From positions 6,115,338 through 6,179,337 of the forward strand of contig OZ004581.1 of the NCBI GenBank assembly GCA_963924555.1: a stretch of 64,000 nt of DNA, read 5' to 3'. This document shows positions 26,201 through 38,200 of this stretch, one piece after another. How positions within the stretch are numbered: position 1 is the stretch's first letter; each line of letters opens with the position of its first letter. A model generated the notes under the pieces. That model was not told the origin of the DNA, ran no database searches, and worked only from the letters and a program-made list of their open reading frames with translations. Position numbers and translations under genes: made by a program. Source of the DNA: Crambe crambe. Lineage: Eukaryota; Porifera; Demospongiae; Poecilosclerida; Crambeidae.

Positions 26201-29200
26201 GCCAGAGCATAAAAAGGCAGAACTTGCGAGCTGTGTAACAGCGTGGCTGGTATTCTGCATTAGCTGCCCTACTTGCCATTCAGCGTCCAACCATAATTAT
26301 GACGCTGTGCCCCTACCTTACGTGGGCAACACAGTGAGTGGGTGGGTTATAGAGTGAAAGATAGTTCGGTACCATACGAATCACGACGTTGAAGTGGGAT
26401 GGCCATATTCTTGTAAGCAGCCAAAAAGTAGCTACATCGCTATAGAGACAGAAGCACTGAGCATGCGTAGTACACTCGCGCGGGCTATAAAATAGTTATT
26501 AACCGCGCGCGTGCGGTTTGTAGTGAATTATAAGCACTCGCCCCTCGGGCTTCGCCCTCGGGCCTCGTGCTTATAATTCGACTACAAACCTAGCGCTTGG
26601 TTAATAACTATTACTTAAAATTTCAATGAGTCATGACCTGAGAGTCAGCTCGCTCGCTGCAATTACATTGATACCGTTAAATATCACGAGTCTGTTGGCT
26701 AGTATTCACACGAGTGCATGCTGCAGGCACGAGTGAGAATACCAGCCAATCAGACGAGTGATATTTCACGGTATCTACGTAATAATCAATTTATTATGTA
26801 ACTACTGAGCATGCGTGGTGCCTTCAGGCCATTGGATTCGTTTTGTTTATCCGGTGAGTGAGCTCGACTTGTTAAAGTTGTAATTGATTTCTACAGCGTT
26901 TCTGATTGTAGACACTAGGCTTATAAGTGTCTATTGTAAGCGCTAAGTGCTTTGTGGCTAGCATTACAGCTTCCTCTGTATGCAGCTAGTCTGGTGGGCC
27001 AGACCCTTTACCAACCGCGCTGCCAGGCTGAACTGCCACTTTAATACTACAGCAGCTAGTTAAGGAGTTTAGGCACATCTAAAAGGTATAGCTGTACTTG
27101 CTTCACTTGCTGTCAAATGTTTTTACTACTTGTTGTCAAATGTTGCACATTGCCATAGTATAATTAGCTACTGGATTTTTTTTTGCTAGGAGTTCAGCAT
27201 AATTATTTTTTAAACTCTTGAAAAGGAAGTATAGTCTAATTTTTCACTTATATATTATCATGGCTATAAAATAAATCATTATGCAAAGATTGCCCAGGGG
27301 GACGTAATATGACTACGCGATATGACTACGCGATATGGTAAAATATCACCCTAGTTGTGATACTACTATTCTCTATGGGACATGCTCAGTAACTACATAA
27401 TAAATATAGATTATTACATTGATACCGTGAAATATCACGAGTCTGTTGGCTAGTATTCACACGAGTGCCGCAGGCACGAGTGAGAATACCAGCCAATCAG
27501 ACGAGTGATATTTCACGGTATCTACGTAATAATCTATTTATTATGTAGTTACTGAGCATGCGCGTTGCGCAAGGTCGTTAGTTACCAGATTCTTTTCGAA
27601 ATTGAAAAGGCTACCACAGTTCATTTAGCTGAAAAATGGCTGAATCAATGGATTTAAGTTTGCCTGAAATGCATCAAGAGTTCCAGGTAAATTATTTGTG
27701 TCACTTTTTCATACTTTAGCTAGACAACAGTATTTTTTATCACATAGCAACAATATCCAATTGTGGAAGAAGAAGAACCATTGGTATTAGAAATAGCTGC
27801 TGAGGATATTATGGTCAGTTTCAAGAATTCAGCAACAAAAATAGCTAGCTAACTGAATTACTGATTTTTTAACCAAACAGGCTGTTACATGTGAAGAGTC
27901 ACTTTTAAATGATGAACAACTAGAGGAGTTTGTAAAACAGCAAGAGAATGTAAATACTAAGAGAAAAACAGAGTCTGACTTAAAAAAATGGTATACCTGG
28001 TGTTTATCCATCAATGAGAGAAGAAAATTAGGAGAAATATCTCCTAGTGAGTTAGATAGGCTACTTGGCCACTTTTATTGCAAAGTGAGGAAAGCAGATG
28101 GATCTACATATGAACCAGAAACTTTAACATGTTTTCAAAGGAGTATCGACAGGCATTTAACCAAAGATCTGCATAAAAGTTATAGTATCATACGTGATAT
28201 TCAGTTTGCCTCATCACGTGAAAAGCTGAAAGCAGCCAGGAAAATGTTAAAAAAAGAAGGCAAAGGGAACAGGACAAATGCATCTGAGCCTTTAGAAAAT
28301 GCAGATATTGAGAAAATGTGGAGTGTTGGAGTTCTAGGAAATTCTACACCAGAGATTCTACAAAATACTGTTTGGTTTCTTCTAACTTTGCACATGGGAA
28401 TGAGAGGTCGAGATGAGCATTATAAGCTTCAATATGGTGATTTTAGCATACAATCCACAGAAGATAATTACAGATATATAGAATTTAATGAAATGGGAAA
28501 AGATCGAATTGGTTCAATTATGAAGAGAATGGCATGTAGTGCAGGAGTAACTGGGAAAAAAACTAACCATTCAGCACGAAAAACCATGGTTACAGCTCTT
28601 ACCAACAAAAATGTACCTGAGACTCAAATCATTCAGCTCACTGGTCACAAAAACCTCCAGAGTCTAAACTCTTACAAAAAGGCATCCATGGAACAGCAAA
28701 AGGACATGAGTCATGTGCTAAGTTCATATTCAGCTCCAGCTAAGACTCCCACACCCTTTGGAGATGTGAATGACCAATCTTACCAGTCCTTTTTTTCAGG
28801 TGCTACCTTAACAGGTTGTACGATAAATGTTGGACTACCATCAAGCAATACACAGACCCAACAGAACGTTTCTATTATCTGAACAGTTATAACTTATCAG
28901 TACTGCAAAATAGTGAACTTACTATTTTAAATAATTTATGCAAGATTGCCTAGGGGGACGTAATATGACTACGCGATATGACTACGCGATATGGTAAAAT
29001 ATCACCCTAGTTGTGATACTACTATTCTCTATGGGACATGCTCAGTAACTACATAATAAATATATATATTTAAAATTTCAATGAGTCATGACCTGAGAGT
29101 CAGCTCGCTCGCTGCAACTAGGGCAATGTGCAACATTAATTTTGACAGCGAGCGAGCAAGCAAGTTAGTGCTACAACTCTTTAAAAGACTTTGCTGTTGA

Positions 29201-32200
29201 GTTTATATGTAACAAAGTACTGTAACCACAACATGAACTGGGGATTTTAGATCACCAATCCTAGACTCTATTTCAGATTCATCTGCATCTTTGACCTCCA
29301 TGTATAGCTCAATACTAACACTTCTCGCTGATAAATAGTCATTGGGCTGGTATGCTATTGGAGAACTATTCTTCTTTCATCTGTCCCTGCATACACATAG
29401 AAGAATGAACTCTATACATAAAACAGAGGAAACAGGAACAAGTAAGGGGAAAAACATTTCTGTGAAATCAAAAAAAAATATGTAGGGATGACCATTGCTC
29501 AAAACAAGGGTAGGGATGGATGGAAATGGGATCAATCTTTGTTCTGTATATCCAGCCAATAATCCCTACATATACGTATATTACTGCACTATAATCTGAA
29601 GCTACCTGACGTATATGTAGGGATTGTTGGCTGAATATACAGAACAAAAATTGATCCCATTCCATCCTTCATCCCTACCCTTATTTCCTTACTTTTTTGA
29701 GCAATGGTCATTCCTATCATTTCACGGAAATGTTTTTTCCCTTATAACTATAATACAGGCACATCAATCACAAGCAATTAATATCACCATAACAACCTAC
29801 TTGTGAGGTTGAAAATCTAAGTGATTTATCAAATACAACAATTCTCTCTACAACTCTTTATTGAGTATGGTTATCTCTATATAAGCTAGGGTATTCCCCT
29901 CAAATTTCAGGATAAATGCTAACTGTATTGGGCAAAGAGAATGCAAGACAACAAATACATTGTTAATGGTTCATACTAAATCTGGGTACAATGCTGTTTG
30001 TTAAGGCAAAGTACAATAGATTTCTTATCCCATAGGTTTCATTATTCCTGCTGAAATAGAGAAGAGGGGTCCTGAAGCTAAAGCAATTTACACAAAGGCC
30101 CTGCAGGAAGGCAACTGCAAAATCCCTTATTGCAAATTGCTGATTCTCGGGCAAGAAAGAATGGGCAAATCAAGTCTGTACCGCCAGCTGGCTGGACAAC
30201 CATTTGACGAGAACCTGATTCCAACTCGGGGGATTGACAATAATGTGTTGAATGGCATAGTTGACATGAGGCAGTTAAGTATCGAGTGGAAAGAGAAGGA
30301 ATCTGGTACATGTAGTATTTTCGTACAGAAATTTGCAAGTTTACTGGAGAAAGAGTTGCCCACTGTTGAAAAGAGGGGGGTGGAAGAGGTTTCTTGTGAG
30401 GAGCTAAAAGAGAAAACCCAAGGGATTATTTCAGAAATAGAGTCCATGTTGAAACAACCCTTGCATCCACAACCTTCCCGCAGCAGTGAATCCTTTACTA
30501 AGAGTGAACCCTCTTCTAAGAGTAAGAGTGAATCCTCTTCTAAAAGTAAGAGTGAATCCTCTTCTAAAAGTAAGAGTGAACCTTCCACGACAACCACTCC
30601 AGCACAACTTCATCCACCAATTCAGGGTATTGGTCGTAAACAGCAGTCAAACCTTGATTTTCGATTAAGGAAAGGTGACACGAATGTTTCTTCTCTGGTA
30701 CTAAATGCTCTGGATTTTGCAGGACAGAAGAAGTATCGATCGATGCACCACTGCTTCATCTCAAGACGAGCCCTCTATGCAGTTGTCTTCAAGATTCCAG
30801 ATATGATAAAATATAAAAGAAAAACAGCTGATTGTCCTACTGTGGATCCATTTCAAGAGCTTCGCTACTGGCTCCACTCGATCCATGCTCACCTTGACCC
30901 CAAAGAAAAAGACCGGCAGAATCTGAGAAGAGTCTTTCTGGTTGGCACACACAGAAATGATTTTGGCAGTGCTGATGATCTTGATGAAATTAATGCACTC
31001 TTTGAAAAGGATAAAGCTTCCAGATACCGGAATCATATTCACATGCATAAAAATCGTCATTTTTTTGCTGTAGAGAATTCCATTGATAAAGAATCCAGCA
31101 GTAATTACCTCACAGAGAGTGGAATAAAGGATCTGCAAGATGAGCTCAAAAAGACCTTGGAAGAGCTTCCTTTCCTTAAAGAAGATCACCCTGTCAATTA
31201 CCTCTGTTTGGAAGACTGGATTGAAGATCTTCGCATCTCCATCGAGCCTACACCTATCACAGATCTGATTGAGATAAGAAAATTGGCCAAAAAGTGTGGC
31301 CTTAGGGGGGAAAAAAAGCAGGATGAAGCATTTCAGTTCCTCCATGATACTGGCAAGATTCTTTTGCTAAGTAAGTTATAGCCAAAGTTCTTAATATTAT
31401 TATCATTCAAATTTGTTTTGTTCCAGGAAATTTACCACGCCTTTTTTTAGCTCACAATGAGCATAAAGAATTAGAGAATCTTGTGGTTCTCCGTCGATCT
31501 TGGCTATTTGAAGCGATGGCTGTTATTATGGAGTTGAAGAGTGAGACTATTAAAGAGCTATCAAATATTCAAAGTGATACCATAAAACAAGGTGTGGCTG
31601 ATGAAGACGCTCTTCTGAAGTGCTGGATGAAATTTATTTCTCAGGATGACAATCCAGCTGAGCGCTTTAAGCACCTGTGCCTGATACTTCAAGCTTATTG
31701 TCTCATCTACCCCATTCCTGAGGAAGCTGCTTCTTATTGTCACGAGCCAGTACTGAAAAAGGCAAGATGTGTAAGAAAGTATCTTATTCCTTGCAAGCTT
31801 CCTGAGCTATCAGAGGAATTAAAGAATTCAAAAAAACTTCGTCCTGAACTTTCCTGGTTCTCCATGGATTTCAACTTTCGTAAGTTTCTTCCTGCTGAGA
31901 TCTACTACCAGCTGGTCTGCTTTCTCCTTACTTCTTCTGAAACTGATTCCCCACCAGACCAAGAACCCAATTTCTTCACCAGCACTGTGTGTGTCCTCTA
32001 TAATATCAAAGATAGCCACTGGAAAATAGAATATGAGAGAGATTCCCATAGACTCATAATTGCCATTACGTAAGTTTGTTAGCTATATAGGTAGCTAATA
32101 CACGTTTGCATGCATGTCCATGGTGTTATGCTGGGAACATGCACTTCAACTATACCAATAGCTACTTTCACATTATGATTTATTTATTGCACAGGCCATC

Positions 32201-35200
32201 TCGTGGTGATAAACTTAAGCATATTAGGGATATCCATGAAAATTATCTTTCTAAGATATGTGAGGATAGCAATCTTGAAAGGCTGATGTACTATGGAGGG
32301 CCCCTTGGAGTGAAGTGTTCTCACTGCTCAAATTCTCAACTACCTTATGTGAGCTATGGGGGAAATAGAAAAATGGAGAAAAGTACAGAGTAAGTTTTCG
32401 ACAGTAATGACATAGAGGACCCTGTTAGTGTTTAACGAGCCTTTGCCACATGTAGCTTCAAAGTCAAATGTGAGAACTGCCTGGAGGAGACTAACATAAA
32501 TGATGAACTGGCTAAGGTGAGGAAACTAACTCCAGTATAATATCTGACATTATCATGATTGTATTGTGTATCACTCATTAATCTCATTGTACTACTGTAG
32601 CTCATGACTGGAGGTGGAAATGGTGTGAAGGGACCTGTCCCAGTTCTCCCTTCAGGTTAGTGTGAGTCCCATTGTCCTCCATGGATCCATTAAACACTCC
32701 TGTGAAGGATGTGTGAGTCTGATCATGTGGCAGGACATAGGTGATAAATGCAATTTTTATGAGTACAATTGATGATGTTATCAATCAGGAATGTTAAAGC
32801 TCCCCCCCCCCCCCCCCCCCCGATAGAGTCGATTAAGTTAATGTTCATAGTCAATCCCATGCAGCACTGCGCCTTGGCACTTCAGTGACAAAGCAAAAAG
32901 CATGCATTAATTGGAGTCCAGTCTCAATTTTGTACCTTTAACTTTTATTTTAGAGCACAGCTAGATTTTCTTTTGTACAGCATAGTGATAATCTCTAAGC
33001 TAAAATGATCACTATGGATTTTAAAAAATCAGAAATGAGGAATCTTTTGATAGATTTTGGGATGATCAAACCTCTCTTCAATAGAAGATACTAAAGCTTC
33101 ATAATACTATGGTCTGTAGAATTCTTTAGGATTCTGGAAATTAACTTCTTCAGGGCATCCATCATCAAGACTTCTGGGTAGCTTTCTCCTTCTTGGAAGT
33201 TTGGGGTCTATTATTATATCTTCCACATCTAATGACTGACAACAAATATCAACTTTCAATACATTTATACAGCCCAAGGCCATCACACAGTTGCATTTGG
33301 GTCTTCAAACCTTATCTGCCAATATTCCTACCTGCATAATTATAAAAAATATATAATTGCAGCGAGCGAGCTGACTCTCAGGTCATGACCCATTGAAATT
33401 GTAGATATATATATCTATGTCTACACTCCAAAATGCCCCAGGCTTACCTACGTAATAGTAGCATGCATGTAATCGAACTAAATTGTTTTGTACAACCTTT
33501 TGTCATAGAGGCACTTGGCTTGTCTAAATGGATTGTAGGCGCTTGGCTTATCTAAGTGCTTGTGGTAAATATTTACAGCTTTGGAACCACCACTAACATG
33601 ATACTTAGCAATATCAAACACTGGAGCCTATCAGCTACTTTTACTTGCTCACTTGGTCACTTTCAAATGCTGCACATTGGTATAATAATAGTTGTAGAGG
33701 CTCTACAGGCTTATCTAAGTGCTTTGTTACATATAAACTCAGCAGCAAAGTTTTAGCACTAAAGAGTATTTGCTTGCTCGCTCGCTGTTAACTGAATGTT
33801 GAACATTGCCCTAGTTATATCAGTGCAGAAAGAAACCTGATATCTGCCATCAACTAATGTTAGTGAGTGCTCCTTTAGTGCTTGACCTCTTTTCATTGCC
33901 AATGAGTTTGGTACTGCTTCTGATCACAGACTGAATTGAAATCTTTGGGAAGTTCAGTGAATCTAATAATTATATTGCCTGGTGGATGTAAATCATCTCT
34001 TCAATGCTCTTCCCCAAAAATTATATTATGTGGAGATTGGTCTGGGAATGAGACTACTGCATGCACTGCATGACCATAGTATGGTCTGACCAATAAATAA
34101 TAGCTTCCTATGGGCTTGCATTGATAGTTAAACAGTGTATCATGACTGACTGATATACATTTCTCATAAATTGATTAACTTACAATGGCCATGGAACTTA
34201 TATTGCTAGCTAGATGAGACCCCCCACTTTAATTTTGCTTCCGACACCCCTGACATTACATGTTCTCTGCATGTGTTGTACTGCAGCATGAAATTACTAG
34301 GGCAGTGTCAACATTTGAAACTGAGTGTAATTGAACATGTACACTGAGTCAAGCACTGGGTGGATTAGTCACACCCACATTCAAGGGACAAGTTACTGAG
34401 TATATCTGGGCCATTTTTGGTAGCATAGACCTATATTAGCCTCGAACCCAGCCTCTCTTTTCCTTTTCTTGGGGGCGGGGGAAAAAGAGAGCCTGGTATC
34501 CACTGTTTGCGCATGGGCCAGTTTTTCCCAGAAATCTGGGAATCAGGATATCACTCGGATATTTCCGCTACATGATCATCATAATTAATGGGCGCAGTCG
34601 CACAACTAGTACAATGCTGCATAGTTTTACTCTTGCTCCTGCTGCTCTTCGTTTCTCCTTGGAGAAACTTGGCATTCCCGAAGAAGGAACAACACACTGC
34701 TGTCAAGGCAGTCTACGATGGGAAGGATGTTTCTGTTTATCTACCAAACTTGTTAAGAAAGATCAGTTCTACCAGACTCTCCCCTTCATGATGATGCTGG
34801 TGAAAGCGTAGTGCAGTACTGGTTGCCTCTCCACTAGTTGCTCTGATCATAGATGTAGATATATGCTCTGATGATCGACCAACAATGTTTTGGCCAGTAC
34901 TACTTCGCTACATCTGTCAGTCTTACATCAAATAGCCTCTTCTGTGCCCCTGAAGCCCTGATGCCCTGGAGGATCTAAACATTCTCGGAATATAGGAATA
35001 GTACGACATCATGCATGATCATGCATGAGATCGCTAGCACCTGGCTGGACATCAAAATTTATCATCGCGTGCGCGTTTATTAATTATATAATTCAAAAAT
35101 TGGCGCATGCGCAAACAGTGGATACCAGGCTCTCTTTTTCCCCATCCCAAAATAAAAAGGAAAAAAGAGGCTGGGTTCAAGGCTAAGACCTATATATGCA

Positions 35201-38200
35201 CACTCACTTAATAACATCTTACTCTTCACAGCCAATTGTAAATTTTGACTGAAGCAATTTTTCTTAGATAAATTTGAATTTAGTTGATGCCAGTATTATT
35301 AATTTATAGGAACTCGTATTGCAGAAGATTCAGGTGAAATATAGCTTTTGCTCTTGTGTATTTGGGTACTTGGATACTCTATCGACACATTCACGTGTGC
35401 AACAATATTCTGACTCAGCTAACAAACAATTTAAATAATTGTATTTATAGCTCTAAGCAATTTCTCTCGTAGTCAGATTGCATTCTTCTTACCTTTGCGC
35501 AAGATGGTGTGAAATACCCTGAGCCAACCCTTTACGCCATTCCAGTATGTCAATTTGCAGCATACACTAGTTAGTGTTTTAACTTGCTGTCTGATCTCTA
35601 CAATGACCAATAAAGTCAAGGCCTTCAAAATTCAGTTTACTCAAGTAACTCACTGCTTCACCTCTTTCCCAACAGGTTATGAAGTTTGTGTTGATCTGAC
35701 TTGCAAAAATTGGTCACCCTCAAAGTGATCCTAGAGGACCATTTATGTTGGACCCTGGACTCATTAAGCTAACATAAAATGGTCCCCCTAGGACCACTTT
35801 TGCTGACTCCATTTCAATGATCCCCACCTTCCCCCCCCCCCCCCCCCCCCTGCAATGCACCTTTAATTTGGATGACCTTTGTAATTTTGGTTAATTTGGC
35901 AAATGAATCGAGCCACTATCAGGTGTGTTGAATGGAAATCCATGATACATGTGTTTATTCTATACTTGATATAGTTATAATAGTATCTTCCCATAGACAA
36001 AGCGTGAGATAACTGCCCATAATTATCTCAGGAGTTATCTTAAGCTGTACTGTGCATGTGCACAATCACAATCATATTTCCAAGGCAACTAATTGATTTC
36101 TACTGCTTTTGTCGGTGAGGATAGTAGGCACTAGGCTTACTTACAAGTCAACATATCAAGTATAGATTTATCACACTCGTGGAATGTGGCGAGTTATTTC
36201 ACAAGTAAGGTGGTTGTATTTTCACCAGCCGAATCATGATAAGTCTTATATAGATTTTCTTTCATACCGTATGGCCAGAAATATATTGGCGGAGTATTTA
36301 ATTTGGTGGTTTGGCAGTTGAAGACCTGATCGCCAAAATTAATTCTGCAATAGTAATTTTATAAAGGTATGGTTAAGACACCAGTATGTTTGTTGAAAAC
36401 TAGTCCTTTCATCTCATCCACTAATACAGCAACGTATCTTTGAGTGTCAGGAAGAATTGTTGATTGACTTCATCTTAAAATCTAGGCTTATTTGAAAATA
36501 ACCCCAGAGGGTTCATTCAGATGGTAGTGTCAAAAATCCATGGCATGATATGCCAAATTAGAAGGCAATTTCAAATTCAAGTGCCATTTGATAATAAGTG
36601 GGTGCCATCTATTTGGCATTTATCATTAAGGGATGCATAAATTGCTTGTCCCAGAAGAGATGGGAAAATGTTCCCTCAGTATTATGTACTCCTATATTTT
36701 TCATTGTTTTCACGCATGATAGCTAGTAAATCAGTTTCCATGTTCTTATCCAGTACAAATTTTTCATGTAACTTGACCACAACCTGCAGAACTGTATGAG
36801 CTTTCTTCTTTCTTTCACATTTTGAAATTCATCTTTTTCTTTGGCGTGTTCAAGTAGTAAAAGAACTAGAATCACTGGAAACCTGTAATTTGCTTCATTC
36901 TTAGCCAGTCATGCATGTTTCTCAGTGCAGTTAAGAATAGGCTAAGAAATGTACGCGCTGCGCCGCGTACGTAATGCTATGAATATCATTAAGTGACGTA
37001 AATCATGACATACATGAAGTTCTATCCGGCCGGCCAGCATTACTTACTATTAGAGGGCGGTGGCCATGTTAGTACGAGACCATGCCCCGCGTCGTTCGTG
37101 ACGTCAAAACGGTGGATTGCTTGCTAATGTCAGCAAGTAAGGGCTGCGATACCGTCCAACGTTCTTCCCGCTATCGTGGACCTTCAGCAAGTGTAAGAAG
37201 TAGTAGATAAATAGGCCAAAAGCAATTTTATCGGAGGGATTCTCGAAATAATGAGCCATACTGATGTTACTCGCAGAGTTGTGTACCGTCAACCACCCTA
37301 GTTTGAGGTTTTCTGCGGTTCTGTTCAAGCTATTCACTATCCCTCTGGTGTAAATTTCAAGTATCATGCCAGGATTCTGCCCTCCAACTGTTAGCTTCAT
37401 AGAACTAGTGCAATAATGTTGGAACTTTAGATTTGTGTTTAGGGTGCGGTTGTTTACAGATCAACCCACCCTATACAATGTTTGCATTCCTGTGGTTAGC
37501 TGTATATATTGAAAGTGAATGTACATATATACGAGAACTAGCTTAAACAATGCTTTAACACTGTAGTACAGCCTCACAAACCTGCATGAAAAAAAAGTTC
37601 CCGTTCCATCCACGTACGACTGGCGTTGAATGCCTTGACCGTTGTAGTTTCTACACAGTCACCCATGCGTTTAATTTTCTACACCGTTAACATCAAGCGT
37701 TGCACGCCTGTGCCCACCGTTCAACGCTCACGAAGAAACGGTAAGAAGTAGCTACGTATGTAGGTGAAAAAAACGTTATTACAAAACGCAACCCTAAGCC
37801 TAATTAAAGCTTTTAGAACTATACGTAGCTATCATAGGCTGACTAGCTATATCTCTCTAAGCTGACTAGCTTATGTTGGCACTAGAGCTAGCTAGCTAGC
37901 TAGTTCTGCACTTACAGCTAGCTATAGTATAACACCACCCACGTGTTCTATTGTCAGATTTGCAGTATGATGAAGCTTTACAGACACGATGAAGGCAGAA
38001 GAAATTGTACCACCACTAGCATGCACGAGTCGATATCTAGCTACGTAGAGCTCAAGGCCTTCCTCAGAGACTGCCTGCAGGTTATCTCGCTGTCGATCTG
38101 CTGATGAACATTTTTGCTAGAATTGCTACGTGCTTTCATACCGTAAAAATGTTTAGTAATTTCGAACTCAACTACATACGTTTAATTGGGCAGTTCAACG

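Larger units (their letters stand above)
15594..30035 (+). other. 14-kb intron loaded with mobile elements
   Basis: Between the last ankyrin exon (phase 1 donor GTAAGT at 15594) and the Roc exon (acceptor CCCATAG ending 30035). Contents are listed separately: poly-G, a palindrome, MITEs, a Helitron, the CTAGGGCAATG repeat family and the tyrosine-recombinase element. In 16064-18240 I see only an (AAAT)n tract, a degenerate duplication of 17405-17568 at 17594-17733, and a CpG-rich patch with GCGCGC-type words at about 17990-18210. In 19700-20300 I see a Helitron-end-like repeat and nothing else. Confidence 0.6.
34348..37592. repeat. Segmental duplication, copy B (PNP exon deleted)
   Basis: Copy of 3836-8708 in direct orientation. 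Relative to copy A it lacks about 3.93-4.78 kb and 4853-6078 (PNP exon and next exon). It keeps a decayed cassette exon at 35311-35342 and has gained the 749-base TIR element at 34437-35185. The later parts (35500-37592) match 6600-8708 closely. It sits in an intron of the same gene. Confidence 0.85.
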
